A DNA stretch of 64,000 nucleotides from Providencia sneebia DSM 19967 (GTDB lineage Bacteria; Pseudomonadota; Gammaproteobacteria; Enterobacterales; Enterobacteriaceae), in NCBI RefSeq assembly GCF_000314895.2, contig NZ_CM001773.1:950489-1014488 (forward strand), given 5' to 3'. Below, in pieces: positions 1 to 9,582 of the stretch. The position numbers and the translations under genes are program-made. Under the pieces are notes generated by a model that was given only the letters and a program-made list of their open reading frames with translations, ran no database searches and had not been told where the DNA came from. The number at the start of each line of letters is the position of its first letter. The first letter of the stretch is position 1.

Positions 1-192
1 CGTGAACAGGCTGAAGCGCAACGTTTAGCGGAAGAAGAGGCCGAGCGCCAACGCCAAGCCGAAGTGGCTGCGCAAAAAGCCGCGGAAGAAAAAGCCGCAG
101 CAGAGCAAGCGGCTCAAGAACAAGCAGCGCGTGAACGTGCCGAAGCGCAACGTTTAGCGGAAGAAGACGTCGAGCGCCAACGTCAAGCTGAG
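1..192 (+). repeat. Tandem duplication within the FtsY acidic domain
   Basis: Bases 1-63 and 130-192 are near-identical in frame copies 129 bp (43 codons) apart, both encoding an EAQRLAEE-type stretch followed by ERQRQAE. The spacer is similarly Ala/Glu/Gln-rich. More copies may lie upstream of the window. Confidence 0.8.
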
Positions 193-1218
193 GAACAAGC
201 TCTGCTTGAAGCGCAAGAAATTGCAGCATTACGCGATGAAGTTTTTAATGAACAACAAGCAGAAGAAGTTGTGCAAGTTGAGCAAGAAAAGCCGAAAAAA
301 GAAGGCTTTTTCAGCCGACTGAAAAAAGGTTTATTAAAAACTCGTCAAAATTTAGGTTCTGGTTTTCTTGGTTTATTCAAAGGCAAGAAAATTGATGATG
401 ATCTTTTCGAAGAGCTAGAAGAGCAATTATTAATTGCGGATGTTGGCGTTGAAACTACGCGTAAAATTATTAACAACCTGACAGCGCATGCTAGCCGCAA
501 AGATCTAAAAAATGCTGAAGCATTATATGGTCGTTTACGGGAAGAAATGTCTGATATTTTAGTGGGAGTGGATAAACCGCTAGTCATTGAAGGCAAGAAA
601 CCCTATGTTATTCTTATGGTTGGCGTCAATGGTGTTGGTAAAACCACCACTATTGGTAAATTAGCTCGCCAATATCAATCAGAAGGCAAATCAGTGATGC
701 TGGCAGCTGGGGATACTTTCCGTGCCGCAGCGGTAGAACAGCTACAAGTTTGGGGCGAGCGTAATCGTATTCCTGTTGTAGCGCAGCATACGGGCGCTGA
801 TCCCGCTTCTGTCATTTTTGATGCAATACAATCTGCTCAGGCAAAAGGTGTTGATGTATTAATTGCAGATACCGCAGGGCGTTTACAAAATAAAGCGCAT
901 TTGATGGAAGAGCTGAAAAAAATTGTTCGTGTGATGAAGAAATTGGATGAAGATGCACCACATGAAATTATGCTAACGTTAGATGCAAGCACTGGACAAA
1001 ATGCTGTCAGTCAGGCAAAACTTTTTAATGAAGCCGTTGGTTTGACAGGTATCACATTGACAAAACTCGATGGTACAGCAAAAGGTGGTGTAATTTTCTC
1101 CATTGCTGATCAATTCGGTATTCCTATTCGTTATATCGGGATTGGTGAAGGTATTGAAGATTTACGTCCATTTAAAGCAGATGACTTTATCGAGGCTCTA
1201 TTTTCCCGAGAGGAATAA
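1..1218 (+). CDS. ftsY: Signal recognition particle receptor FtsY (5' partial)
   Basis: SRP receptor GTPase that docks ribosome-nascent chain-SRP complexes at the inner membrane for co-translational insertion. The reading frame is open from the first base, so the true start lies upstream; the GTG at 64 is internal. The visible N-terminal part is the acidic, Ala/Glu/Gln-rich A domain and holds a tandem duplication (bases 1-63 resemble 130-192). The NG domain follows: four-helix N domain, P-loop GVNGVGKTTT near base 620, the ADTAGR motif near 865, TKLDG near 1063, and a C-terminal amphipathic helix. It ends six bases before ftsE, in the usual ftsYEX order. Identification is certain; only the start is missing. 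Confidence 0.97.
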   Translation, partial: REQAEAQRLAEEEAERQRQAEVAAQKAAEEKAAAEQAAQEQAARERAEAQRLAEEDVERQRQAEEQALLEAQEIAALRDEVFNEQQAEEVVQVEQEKPKKEGFFSRLKKGLLKTRQNLGSGFLGLFKGKKIDDDLFEELEEQLLIADVGVETTRKIINNLTAHASRKDLKNAEALYGRLREEMSDILVGVDKPLVIEGKKPYVILMVGVNGVGKTTTIGKLARQYQSEGKSVMLAAGDTFRAAAVEQLQVWGERNRIPVVAQHTGADPASVIFDAIQSAQAKGVDVLIADTAGRLQNKAHLMEELKKIVRVMKKLDEDAPHEIMLTLDASTGQNAVSQAKLFNEAVGLTGITLTKLDGTAKGGVIFSIADQFGIPIRYIGIGEGIEDLRPFKADDFIEALFSREE

Positions 1219-1224
1219 TTTTCG

Positions 1225-1890
1225 ATGATTCGCTTTGAACACGTTAGTAAAGCTTATCGCGGCGGCCGGCAAGCCCTACAAGGTGTAGATTTTCATCTAC
1301 AGCCTGCACAAATGGCCTTTTTAACAGGTCATTCTGGCGCCGGTAAAAGTACATTACTCAAACTCATTTGTGGGATTGAGCGCCCAAGTGCTGGTCACAT
1401 ATTCTTTAATGGTCATGATATTAGCCGTTTAAAAAATCGGGAGATCCCTTTTTTACGTCGGCAAATTGGCATGATCTTTCAAGATCATCACCTATTATTT
1501 GATCGTACCGTTTATGATAATGTTGCCATGCCTTTGATCATTGCGGGCGCAAGCTCTGAAGATATCCGCAGAAGAGTCTCCGCTGCCCTCGATAAAGTTG
1601 GCTTGCTAGATAAAGCGAAAAATTTACCAATCCAGTTATCAGGTGGGGAACAACAACGGGTAGGTATTGCGCGCGCAGTGGTCAATAAACCGACAATGTT
1701 ACTTGCCGATGAACCAACTGGTAACTTAGATAGTGAGCTTTCCGAAGGGATTATGCGGCTATTTGAGGAATTTAACCGCGTTGGTGTGACTGTATTAATG
1801 GCAACCCATGATATTGCTTTGATAGAAAGACGTAACTACCGTGTGCTGACTTTGAGTGAAGGACGAATGATTGGAGGCCAACATGGCTAA
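1225..1890 (+). CDS. ftsE: Cell division ATP-binding protein FtsE
   Basis: ATPase of the FtsEX complex, which sits at the septum and activates periplasmic peptidoglycan hydrolases through EnvC-type adaptors. At 221 aa it matches the family length. Walker [10 protein letters not shown] lies at residues 35-43, the signature LSGGEQQR near residue 138, Walker B MLLADEP about 20 residues later, and the H-loop ATHD near 192. It starts six bases after ftsY and its stop codon overlaps the ftsX start (ATGGCTAA), so the two are translationally coupled, as expected for a fixed-ratio complex. Confidence 0.97.
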   Translation: MIRFEHVSKAYRGGRQALQGVDFHLQPAQMAFLTGHSGAGKSTLLKLICGIERPSAGHIFFNGHDISRLKNREIPFLRRQIGMIFQDHHLLFDRTVYDNVAMPLIIAGASSEDIRRRVSAALDKVGLLDKAKNLPIQLSGGEQQRVGIARAVVNKPTMLLADEPTGNLDSELSEGIMRLFEEFNRVGVTVLMATHDIALIERRNYRVLTLSEGRMIGGQHG

Positions 1891-2860
1891 AAGTGCTCGC
1901 AAAGGAAAGCCTGAACGTTCAATGAAGTCAAAAAGTAAAGCGCTGAAAGGCGGATGGCGTGAGCAGTGGCGTTATGCTTGGTTGAATACAATAGCCGATA
2001 TGCTAAGGCAGCCACTTGCGACTTTTTTGACAATCATGGTTATCGCGATTTCACTTACTCTGCCAAGCCTTTGTTATATTGTATGGAAGAATGTCTCTCA
2101 GGCAGCAGAACAATGGTATCCAACACCTCAATTAACAGTTTACCTCGATAAATCCTTAGATGAGCAAGGTGGACAAGGTGTTGTAACACAATTGCAAGCA
2201 CTTGATGGCGTTGAGCATGTGAATTACCTTTCTCGTGATCAAGCCATGAGTGAGTTCCGTAGTTGGTCTGGGTTTAGTACCGCACTCGATATGTTAGAAG
2301 AGAATCCATTGCCTGCGGTGGCTATCATTACACCTAAAATTGATTTTCAAAGCTCAGATGTGCTATCCACTTTGCGTGATAGAGTCAGCCAGGTTAATGG
2401 TATTGAAGAAGTCCGTATGGATGATAGCTGGTTTTCCCGTTTAGCGGCGTTAACTCAGTTGGTAGGGCAAGTCGCTTCTGTGATTGGCATTCTAATGATA
2501 GTTTCACTCTTTCTCGTGATTGGTAATAGTGTGCGATTAAATATATTCGCTCGTAGAGATACCATTAATGTCATGAAATTGATTGGTGCAACGGATGGCT
2601 TTATTATGCGGCCCTTCTTACATGGTGGGTTGCTGATGGGGGCCATTGGTGCAATTATTTCCCTTATCATGTCAGCATTATTAGTCTGGAAATTGTCGGA
2701 TGTGGTGACTCAAGTTGCCAGCGTGTTTGGGACTCAATTCCGTATTGAAGGGCTGTTATGGGAAGAGTCGTTACTCATAATCTTAATTTCAGCCATGATT
2801 GGTTGGATTGCGGCTTGGCTGGCAACCGTTCAACATTTACGTCATTTCACGCCAGAATAA
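1883..2860 (+). CDS. ftsX: Cell division membrane protein FtsX
   Basis: Membrane partner of FtsE; its periplasmic loop recruits the hydrolase activator. I chose the ATG at 1883 (325 aa) because GGAGG at 1873-1877 lies five bases upstream; a TTG at 1871 would add only MEAN and has no better ribosome site. A basic cytoplasmic N-terminus is followed by a transmembrane segment near residues 35-60, a periplasmic domain of about 120 residues, and three more transmembrane segments (roughly 185-210, 230-260, 280-310), the usual four-TM FtsX plan. An inverted repeat just after the stop probably ends the transcript. Confidence 0.96.
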   Translation: MAKSARKGKPERSMKSKSKALKGGWREQWRYAWLNTIADMLRQPLATFLTIMVIAISLTLPSLCYIVWKNVSQAAEQWYPTPQLTVYLDKSLDEQGGQGVVTQLQALDGVEHVNYLSRDQAMSEFRSWSGFSTALDMLEENPLPAVAIITPKIDFQSSDVLSTLRDRVSQVNGIEEVRMDDSWFSRLAALTQLVGQVASVIGILMIVSLFLVIGNSVRLNIFARRDTINVMKLIGATDGFIMRPFLHGGLLMGAIGAIISLIMSALLVWKLSDVVTQVASVFGTQFRIEGLLWEESLLIILISAMIGWIAAWLATVQHLRHFTPE

Positions 2861-2867
2861 CCTTTTA

Positions 2868-2899
2868 TTTCATCGACATCAGTGATGGTGTCGATGAAA
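2868..2899 (+). terminator. Hairpin after ftsX
   Basis: Perfect 11-bp inverted repeat (TTTCATCGACA / TGTCGATGAAA) with a 10-base loop, starting eight bases after the ftsX stop and followed by AATTTAGG. The stem is strong but the T-tract is short. Probably the 3' end of ftsYEX. Confidence 0.65.
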
Positions 2900-2912
2900 A
2901 TTTAGGCAGATA

Positions 2913-2940
2913 GGAACTTCTTTTTTCAGAATTTGTCTGA
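2913..2940 (+). promoter_or_regulatory. Sigma-E type promoter of rpoH
   Basis: A -35 element GGAACTT (2913-2919), a 15-base spacer and a -10 element GTCTGA (2935-2940) match the established sigma-E consensus (GGAACTT-N15/16-GTCTAA) at all but one position. E. coli rpoH has a sigma-E dependent promoter (P3) here, so both position and sequence agree. It would let envelope stress raise the heat-shock sigma factor. The predicted transcript has a leader of about 120 nt before the ATG at 3069. Confidence 0.8.
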
Positions 2941-3068
2941 TATTTAGCATGTGTTTACTCATATAACTGTAATTTATTTAGCCTAATAAAACTGCTAATA
3001 TACAGCTCATAGTTTCACTTAATACCACTGAATTAATCTCTTTTCGTTATATATCAAAGAGGATCTTA

Positions 3069-3952
3069 ATGACCAAAGATATGCAATCATTAGCAGTTGT
3101 TCCACAAGGAAGTATTGAAGCCTATATGCGGGCAGCCAATGCTTACCCAATGCTTACCGCTGAGGAAGAAAAGGAACTTGCTGAGCGTCTGCATTACCAT
3201 GGTGATCTTGATGCGGCAAAACAGCTGATTTTATCGCATTTACGTTTTGTTATTCATATTGCTCGTGGTTATGCTGGTTATGGTTTACCACAAGCAGATT
3301 TAATTCAGGAAGGGAATATCGGCTTAATGAAAGCGGTTCGTCGCTTTAATCCCGAAGTTGGTGTTCGTTTAGTCTCTTTTGCTGTTCATTGGATAAAAGC
3401 TGAGATCCATGAATATGTTTTACGTAATTGGCGTATTGTTAAAGTTGCTACGACAAAATCTCAGCGTAAGTTATTCTTTAATTTGAGAAAAAATAAAAAC
3501 GTATTGTTTGGTTTAACCAAGACGAAGTTGACATGGTTGCTAAAGAGTTAGGCGTCAGCTCAAAAGATGTACGTGAAATGGAATCACGTATGGCTGCTCA
3601 AGATATGGCATTTGATATGTCTGACGACGATGATAATAGTGATTTTGGTCACCCTGTTGCGCCCGTATTATTTCTACAGGATAAATCTTCAGATTTTGCA
3701 GGTTCTATTGAGGATGATAACTGGGAAAATCATGCAACAGACCGCTTAACTGAGGCTTTAGAATCTCTTGATGAGCGAAGCCAAGATATTATTCGCGCAC
3801 GTTGGCTTGATGATGATAATAAGGCAACTTTACAAGAATTGGCTGATAAATATGGTGTTTCTGCTGAGCGTGTACGCCAGCTTGAAAAAAATGCCATGAA
3901 AAAATTACGTTTGGCAATGGAAGAAGATGAGGATGAAGAAGAAGCCTATTAA
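3069..3952 (+). pseudogene. rpoH: RNA polymerase heat-shock sigma factor RpoH, frameshifted
   Basis: Sigma-32, which directs transcription of chaperone and protease genes. The frame from 3069 encodes regions 1.2 to 2.4, including the near-invariant RpoH stretches [14 protein letters not shown] and [18 protein letters not shown], then runs into a TAG at 3549. Region 3 and region 4, with the helix-turn-helix [17 protein letters not shown], continue in the -1 frame to 3952. Restoring one A in the run at 3495-3499 rejoins the frames exactly as [19 protein letters not shown], the normal RpoH sequence here, giving a protein of about 294 aa with an acidic tail. RpoH is required for growth at ordinary temperatures in E. 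coli, so a homopolymer sequencing error is the first explanation; a real mutation or recoding remains possible. Confidence 0.93.
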
Positions 3953-3981
3953 TGCTTTTATTTCCCTTTTGCCATTAATCA

Positions 3982-4013
3982 TATAGTTCGGGTTAATAAT
4001 TACCCGAACTATA
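3982..4013. terminator. Hairpin between convergent rpoH and yaeR
   Basis: Perfect inverted repeat ATAGTTCGGGT / ACCCGAACTAT with an 8-base AT-rich loop, between the 3' ends of two convergent genes. There is no long T-run on either side, so termination would rest on the stem. Could serve both strands. Confidence 0.6.
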
Positions 4014-4113
4014 ACTATCAATTTCTACTAAACTAACGACTCATTTCCTGCTAATAAATATTAACTATTCCTGATATTAATACGCATTGTTCACTTAGTT
4101 TAGTTTTCAACGT

Positions 4114-4500
4114 TTAGCTACAATATAATTCCAATGGTAAACCATCAGGATCTGCAAAAAAGGTGAATCTTTTTTGTGTATAAGGATCAATTCTAGGTGC
4201 TTCGCAGCGAATACCATGTTGTTCTAAATCTGCAATAGATTGGTCAAGATCATCAACACAAAAAGCGAGGTGTCTTAGACCGCAGGCCTCTGGGTAACTC
4301 GGGCGAGCAGGCGATGTTGGAAAACTGAATAATTCAATTTGGTATATTCCATCTAGAGCAAGATCGGCTTTCCATGAATCTGATTCTGGCCGATAGTGCT
4401 CTTCAATCAACGTTAAGCCAAGAATGTCACAATAAAACTTTTTGCTAATAGTGTAATCTGAAGCAATAATCGCAATGTGATGAATTCGCTTTAATTTCAT
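4114..4500 (-). CDS. gloA2: VOC-family metalloprotein YaeR/GloA2
   Basis: Small vicinal-oxygen-chelate fold protein of 128 aa, very similar to E. coli YaeR (GloA2), a glyoxalase I-like protein whose physiological substrate is not settled. It has the paired beta-alpha-beta-beta-beta modules with likely metal ligands in HHIAI near the N-terminus, IELFSF mid-protein, LRHLAF, and LPLELY at the C-terminus. I chose the ATG at 4498-4500 because it gives the family N-terminus MKLKRIHHIA; an ATG at 4533 would add 11 unsupported residues. It lies just downstream of panM on the same strand and the two may share a transcript. Confidence 0.9.
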   Translation of the reverse strand: MKLKRIHHIAIIASDYTISKKFYCDILGLTLIEEHYRPESDSWKADLALDGIYQIELFSFPTSPARPSYPEACGLRHLAFCVDDLDQSIADLEQHGIRCEAPRIDPYTQKRFTFFADPDGLPLELYCS

Positions 4501-4514
4501 TATGATACCTATTC

Positions 4515-4919
4515 TTATGTCTGTTTTTCCCATTTATGGCTATTTGGTGCGACATGAAACCCACATGATGAGAGAAATAGCACCATAATCGTTTTATTTT
4601 CATCACTGATATTTTGTAAATTCATATTCCAATTATTAATGTGGGAATTTTGTCGGCAAATTTCTTCCACTAAATATAACCCGACGCCACGACGACGCGT
4701 AACTTCGCGCACGAAAAAATCAGAAATCATACCTTGCTGCTGCTCAATCCGAACTTTTGCAGCGCCCAGTAACCGACCATTAAAGCTTGCGGCATAAATA
4801 TTTCCACCAGATTTTAACCATTGCTCAAGATGTTCTTGAGAGTGATTAGGCCAGATTTTGCTTAGATCAAGAATATGTTGATTGGTTAGATCACTTAAAG
4901 GTGTAATTGTCAGTCTCAT
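4515..4919 (-). CDS. panM: PanD maturation and regulation factor PanM (PanZ)
   Basis: GNAT-fold protein that, with CoA or acetyl-CoA, triggers self-cleavage of pro-PanD to the active pyruvoyl aspartate decarboxylase for beta-alanine and pantothenate synthesis. The 134-aa product carries the diagnostic VREVTRRRGVG acyl-CoA loop (residues about 71-81), then LYLVEEICR, and the N-terminal SKIWP motif. In E. coli panM also sits between liv genes, next to livK, so the context agrees. Catalytic acetyltransferase residues are generally lacking in PanM; the role is binding. Confidence 0.9.
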   Translation of the reverse strand: MRLTITPLSDLTNQHILDLSKIWPNHSQEHLEQWLKSGGNIYAASFNGRLLGAAKVRIEQQQGMISDFFVREVTRRRGVGLYLVEEICRQNSHINNWNMNLQNISDENKTIMVLFLSSCGFHVAPNSHKWEKQT

Positions 4920-5298
4920 GATACTTTGATTATTTCCTTATTTATTTCTCAGTTTAAATGATCAACAGAGTGACCTATAGCTAATTTTCGGTGGATAGAG
5001 AGAAAGATTTTGTCTTGCTTAATTTTCCGAGTTTAGCTCGGACGTATCGAAATTTAACTAGAATATAACACTAGCATTTACACAAAACCTACTCAATAAC
5101 GTTAGTTTTTTATTCTGCCAATGATGTAATTACCTACCTTTTGGATTTGCTATTTAGCATATTTATCTTGTTTAATGTTCTGAAATATATAGTCTTATTG
5201 TCTATGTAATAAAATATCAGCCAGCATTGCTGAAAACAATAATAATCTACTATAAATCAAACACAAACACTCAGAACCATACAGATGGGGATGGCAGA
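4920..5298. other. Intergenic region panM-livK
   Basis: AT-rich divergent region of 379 bp. It should hold the livK promoter, but I could not fix a convincing -35/-10 pair. E. coli liv genes are controlled by Lrp and leucine; Lrp sites are too loose to call by eye. A C/A-rich stretch near the livK start is listed separately. Confidence 0.5.
5257..5280 (+). promoter_or_regulatory. C/A-rich leader, possible GcvB small-RNA target
   Basis: The livK leader holds a C/A-rich run (TCAAACACAAACACTCAG) about 20-40 nt before the ATG. In E. coli and Salmonella the sRNA GcvB represses livJ and livK by pairing its G/U-rich region with C/A-rich sites in their leaders. The resemblance is compositional and positional only. 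Confidence 0.35.
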
Positions 5299-6408
5299 AT
5301 GAATAAAATAAATAAAGCATTATTAGCAGGATGTATTGCGATGGCATTCAGCCAATCTACATGGGCTAAAGAGATAAAAATAGCTGTAGTCGGCGCAATG
5401 TCTGGGCCAGTTGCTCAATATGGTGATATGGAATTCATGGGTGCCCGTCAGGCCGTTGCGGATATCAATGCTAAAGGCGGCATTAATGGTGATACGCTTG
5501 TTGCTGTTGAATATGATGATGCTTGTGATCCTAAACAAGCCGTTGCTGTTGCTAACAAAGTGATTAATGATGGAATGCGTTATGTTATTGGTCACTTGTG
5601 CTCATCTTCAACTCAGCCCGCATCAGATATCTATGAGGATGAAGGCATCATTATGATCACTCCGGCTGCAACTAATGCTGACTTAACGACGCGTGGATAT
5701 CAATTGATCATGCGCACAACTGGTCTAGATTCAGATCAAGGACCAACCGCAGCAAAATACATTGTTGATGAAATCAAACCAAAACGTATCGCAGTTGTAC
5801 ATGATAAACAGCAATATGGCGAAGGTTTAGCGCGCTCTGTGCGTGAAAACCTGAATAAAGCCGGTGTAAAAGAAGTCATGTTTGAAGGTGTTACCGCCGG
5901 TGATAAAGATTTTTCAGCGCTAGTCGCTAAACTGAAAAAAGAGAATGTTGATTTTGTCTATTTTGGTGGTTATTACCCTGAAATGGGGCAAATTTTGCGT
6001 CAAGCAAAACAATCTGGCCTGAATATTCGTTTCATGGGACCTGAAGGCGTTGGTAACTCATCGTTATCAAATATTGCGGGTGATGCTTCTGAAGGAATGT
6101 TGGTAACACTTCCTAAACGTTATGACCAAGTTCCTGCCAACCAACCTATTGTTGATGCATTGAAAGCGAAGAAAGAAGATCCGACAGGACCTTTTGTTTG
6201 GACAACGTATGCTGCTATCCAATCTTTGGCAACAGCAATGGAGCGTACGCAAAGTCGTGAGCCAGAAGATCTCGCTAAAGATTTAAAATCTAGCCCAGTA
6301 GATACCGTGATGGGATCACTTTCATGGCTGCCTAATGGCGACCTAAAAGGATTTGAATTCGGTGTATTTGAATGGCATGCAGATGGAACATCAACAGCCG
6401 TTAAATAA
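5299..6408 (+). CDS. livK: Branched-chain amino acid periplasmic binding protein
   Basis: Solute-binding protein that delivers leucine (and possibly Ile/Val) to LivHMGF. I chose the ATG at 5299 (369 aa), preceded by a G-rich site at 5287-5290; it gives a standard signal peptide ([18 protein letters not shown]..., cleavage after TWA). The mature protein keeps family signatures [30 protein letters not shown] and [19 protein letters not shown]. Segments such as [16 protein letters not shown] and EWHADG resemble LivK; PAATN and TTGLDSDQ are more like LivJ. E. coli carries two binding proteins around panM; only one is seen here, so it may serve both roles. Confidence 0.92.
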   Translation: MNKINKALLAGCIAMAFSQSTWAKEIKIAVVGAMSGPVAQYGDMEFMGARQAVADINAKGGINGDTLVAVEYDDACDPKQAVAVANKVINDGMRYVIGHLCSSSTQPASDIYEDEGIIMITPAATNADLTTRGYQLIMRTTGLDSDQGPTAAKYIVDEIKPKRIAVVHDKQQYGEGLARSVRENLNKAGVKEVMFEGVTAGDKDFSALVAKLKKENVDFVYFGGYYPEMGQILRQAKQSGLNIRFMGPEGVGNSSLSNIAGDASEGMLVTLPKRYDQVPANQPIVDALKAKKEDPTGPFVWTTYAAIQSLATAMERTQSREPEDLAKDLKSSPVDTVMGSLSWLPNGDLKGFEFGVFEWHADGTSTAVK

Positions 6409-6599
6409 TAGATAATTATCTTTATATTGGGGCGTTTTTAGCTAGATAGTTAATAATCAATTTGGTCATTTGACAATTAACATATTGTATTTAATCAAAA
6501 TAAATATTGGCTATCTAGCATCTTTAGCACCTAGATAAAATCTATCTGGGTATTTCCAGTTGTTGTTTTCTGGGAAAGATCGTATGAAAGGATAGTCCT
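6409..6599 (+). promoter_or_regulatory. livK-livH intergenic with inverted repeats
   Basis: This 191-bp gap contains CTAGATAG at 6442-6449 and its complement CTATCTAG at 6511-6518, then another CTAGATA at 6531 and TCTATCTG around 6541, able to form alternative stems. It may dampen read-through from the abundant binding-protein gene into the permease genes, a common arrangement. Function not established. Confidence 0.4.
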
Positions 6600-7526
6600 A
6601 TGTCAGACCAAATTCTCTATTTTATTCAGCAGCTCCTTAATGGTTTAACATTAGGAAGTACTTATGCATTGATTGCGATCGGCTATACCATGGTCTATGG
6701 CATTATTGGCATGATTAACTTTGCGCACGGGGAAGTTTACATGATTGGGAGCTATGTCTCCTTTATTGTGATTGCCGGGTTAATGATGTTAGGCATTGAT
6801 ATTGGGTGGATTTTGATTGCGGCGGCTTTTATTGCTGCTATTGTGGTTTCAAGCACGTATGGCTGGAGCATCGAACGCGTTGCTTATCGGCCCGTTCGTC
6901 ATTCGAAAAGATTGATCGCACTGATCTCGGCGATCGGTATGTCGATTTTCTTACAAAACATGGTTAGCCTATCTCAAGGATCACGTGATCTGGCTTTACC
7001 TAGTTTGATCACCGGTCAGTGGGTTCTTGGTGAAAGTGATGGTTTTGAAGCGACGATCACTAAAATGCAGGTCACTATCTGGGTTGTCACTTTTCTTTCT
7101 ATGCTGGCTTTAACGCTGTTTATTCGCTATTCCCGGATGGGAAGAGCCTGTAGAGCTTGTGCTGAAGATCTTAAAATGGCCAGTCTACTTGGTATAAATA
7201 CCGATCGCGTTATCTCTTTAACCTTTGTGATTGGCGCAACTATGGCAGCTATTGCTGGTGTATTGCTCGGTCAATTCTATGGTGTGATAAATCCTTATAT
7301 TGGCTTTATGGCAGGAATGAAAGCCTTTACAGCTGCCGTTTTAGGCGGAATTGGCAGCATTCCGGGAGCAATGTTAGGCGGTCTTATCTTAGGGGTTGCC
7401 GAAGCGATGACTTCTGCTTATTTAAGTACTGAATATAAAGATGTTGTTTCATTTTGTTTATTAATCGGTGTGTTATTGATCATGCCAACCGGCATTCTGG
7501 GGCGCCCGGAGGTCGAAAAAGTATGA
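6600..7526 (+). CDS. livH: Branched-chain amino acid permease LivH
   Basis: Inner-membrane permease subunit of the high-affinity LIV ABC transporter. The 308-aa protein is strongly hydrophobic with about eight membrane segments, and shows the LivH hallmarks [19 protein letters not shown] near the N-terminus and [16 protein letters not shown] in the C-terminal half, the likely coupling loop region. Its TGA overlaps the livM ATG (ATGA at 7523-7526), indicating translational coupling within livHMGF. Confidence 0.96.
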   Translation: MSDQILYFIQQLLNGLTLGSTYALIAIGYTMVYGIIGMINFAHGEVYMIGSYVSFIVIAGLMMLGIDIGWILIAAAFIAAIVVSSTYGWSIERVAYRPVRHSKRLIALISAIGMSIFLQNMVSLSQGSRDLALPSLITGQWVLGESDGFEATITKMQVTIWVVTFLSMLALTLFIRYSRMGRACRACAEDLKMASLLGINTDRVISLTFVIGATMAAIAGVLLGQFYGVINPYIGFMAGMKAFTAAVLGGIGSIPGAMLGGLILGVAEAMTSAYLSTEYKDVVSFCLLIGVLLIMPTGILGRPEVEKV

Positions 7527-8806
7527 GGAAAGATAATTGGATCAATGCCATTGTTGCTTCTATCACTTTTTTTATCCTTGCCATTTTTATGATGGGATTG
7601 CAGCTAACGCTTGATGGTACCAAGCTTATTGTAACCAGTGCTGATTCAGTTCGCTGGAACTGGATTATTGCTGGGATCGTCGTGATTTTTATTTTTCAAT
7701 TAGTCAGACCATCATTGGCTCGAGTTTGGCAAGGTGCACCAAAGAAATCATGGGCGATACCCGATTTTGATGGTTCGACAACTAAGCAAAAAATTCTGGC
7801 AGTCGCTATCATTCTTGCTGCGATTATCTGGCCATTTATGGTTTCACGCGGCAGCGTTGATATTGCAACGTTGACACTGATTTATGTCATGCTGGGTCTT
7901 GGTTTAAATGTTGTGGTTGGGCTTTCAGGTTTATTAGTACTCGGTTATGCCGGTTTTTATGCTATTGGCGCTTACACCTTTGCATTATTAAATCACTATT
8001 ATGGATTTGGTTTTTGGGAAAGCTTACCTATTGCTGGGCTAACGGCTGCACTTGCTGGTTTATTACTGGGATTTCCCGTTCTCCGGCTACGTGGAGATTA
8101 TTTAGCCATTGTAACATTAGGGTTTGGTGAGATAGTCCGTATTTTATTGCTGAATAATACAGAAATTACGGGCGGTCCTAATGGCATTAGCCAGCTTCCA
8201 AAACCAACATTTTTTGGGCTAGAGTTCAGCAGAACTGCGAAAGATGGTTGGGATACTTTCCATAATTTCTTTGGGATTGCTTATAATCCAGGGGATCGCA
8301 TTATTTTCCTCTATTTTGTTGCATTGTTACTGGTTGTCTTAACACTATTTATCATTAATCGCTTGTTACGCATGCCTTTAGGGCGAGCTTGGGAAGCTCT
8401 CAGAGAAGATGAGATTGCCTGTCGTTCTCTGGGTTTATCGCCAACACGCATTAAATTAACGGCTTTTACCATCAGTGCCGCTTTTGCCGGTTTTGCGGGA
8501 ACATTATTTGCTGCTCGGCAAGGTTTTATCAGCCCCGAATCCTTCACATTTGCGGAATCTGCCTTTGTATTAGCGATTGTTGTTTTGGGGGGAATGGGTT
8601 CTCAAACATCAGTTATCTTAGCGGCAATTATTCTGGTTGTATCACGCGAAATGATGCGCGACCTAAATGCTTATAGCATGTTGCTACTGGGGGCATTGAT
8701 GGTCTTGATGATGATTTGGCGACCACAAGGCTTGTTACCGATGAAACGTCGCCAGATGAAATTGAAAAGCGCGGAGCCACTGGAAAATAAAGGAGATAAT
8801 GCATGA
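7523..8806 (+). CDS. livM: Branched-chain amino acid permease LivM
   Basis: Second permease subunit of the LIV transporter. The ATG at 7523 overlaps the livH stop and yields 427 aa, close to the E. coli length; a longer upstream extension would lie inside livH and is rejected. It shows the N-terminal extra membrane segments typical of LivM, then the conserved [15 protein letters not shown] and [18 protein letters not shown] motifs and a permease loop ending VVLGGMGSQ. The stop overlaps the livG start (ATGA at 8803). Confidence 0.96.
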   Translation: MRKDNWINAIVASITFFILAIFMMGLQLTLDGTKLIVTSADSVRWNWIIAGIVVIFIFQLVRPSLARVWQGAPKKSWAIPDFDGSTTKQKILAVAIILAAIIWPFMVSRGSVDIATLTLIYVMLGLGLNVVVGLSGLLVLGYAGFYAIGAYTFALLNHYYGFGFWESLPIAGLTAALAGLLLGFPVLRLRGDYLAIVTLGFGEIVRILLLNNTEITGGPNGISQLPKPTFFGLEFSRTAKDGWDTFHNFFGIAYNPGDRIIFLYFVALLLVVLTLFIINRLLRMPLGRAWEALREDEIACRSLGLSPTRIKLTAFTISAAFAGFAGTLFAARQGFISPESFTFAESAFVLAIVVLGGMGSQTSVILAAIILVVSREMMRDLNAYSMLLLGALMVLMMIWRPQGLLPMKRRQMKLKSAEPLENKGDNA

Positions 8807-9582
8807 ATGCAGCCGTAATGCCTTTATTGAAGGTGAAGGGTTTAACAATGCGTTTTGGCGGGTTATTAGCTGTCAATAATGTGGAATTAACATTAAATCA
8901 AGGTGAAATTGTTTCACTGATTGGCCCTAATGGTGCGGGTAAAACAACAATCTTTAACTGCCTGACGGGATTTTATAAGCCGACCAGCGGAGAAATTGTG
9001 TATCGTGATAAGCATTTAGAAGGCTTATCTGGTCAGGCGATTGCGCGTTTAGGTGTGATCCGTACTTTTCAACATGTTCGCTTATTTAAAGAAATGACGG
9101 TGATTGAAAATTTATTAGTGGCTCAACATCAGCATTTAAAAAGTGGCATTTTTTCTGGTTTACTAAAAACACCCGCCTTTCGACGCGCAGAAGCAGATGC
9201 GCAAGAACACGCTATAAAATGGCTTGAACGTGTTGATTTATTGCAGTTTGCTAATCGACAAGCGGGAAATTTAGCTTATGGTCAGCAGCGACGCTTAGAA
9301 ATCGCGCGTTGCATGGTAACTCGTCCAGAAATTTTAATGCTTGATGAGCCAGCAGCAGGGCTAAATCCCAAAGAAACAAATGATCTTGATGAATTGATTG
9401 CGGAATTACGTTCTCATCATCAGGTTTCTGTATTACTGATTGAGCATGATATGAAATTGGTTATGGGCATTTCTGATAGAATTTATGTTGTTAACCAAGG
9501 TACACCACTTGCCAATGGGACCCCAGAGCAAATTCGCCAGCATCCTGATGTTATTAAAGCTTATTTGGGGGAGGCTTACTGA
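8803..9582 (+). CDS. livG: LIV transporter ATPase LivG
   Basis: One of two cytoplasmic ATPases that power the LIV transporter. The 259-aa protein has Walker [10 protein letters not shown] near residues 45-53, a Q-loop at RTFQHVRLF, the family signature variant [13 protein letters not shown] in place of LSGGQ, Walker [14 protein letters not shown] and H-loop IEHDM. The LAYGQQ form is normal for LivG. It overlaps livM upstream and its last base overlaps the ATG of livF. Confidence 0.96.
   Translation: MNAAVMPLLKVKGLTMRFGGLLAVNNVELTLNQGEIVSLIGPNGAGKTTIFNCLTGFYKPTSGEIVYRDKHLEGLSGQAIARLGVIRTFQHVRLFKEMTVIENLLVAQHQHLKSGIFSGLLKTPAFRRAEADAQEHAIKWLERVDLLQFANRQAGNLAYGQQRRLEIARCMVTRPEILMLDEPAAGLNPKETNDLDELIAELRSHHQVSVLLIEHDMKLVMGISDRIYVVNQGTPLANGTPEQIRQHPDVIKAYLGEAY

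Noticed and set aside
64..1218. GTG at 64 as the ftsY start
   Set aside because: The frame is open and FtsY-like from base 1; the gene begins upstream of the window.
3495..3551. Programmed -1 frameshifting as the normal way to make RpoH
   Set aside because: No efficient slippery heptamer (TAAAAAC rather than AAAAAAG), no stimulatory structure seen, and sigma-32 genes are normally continuous; kept only as a remote option in the finding.
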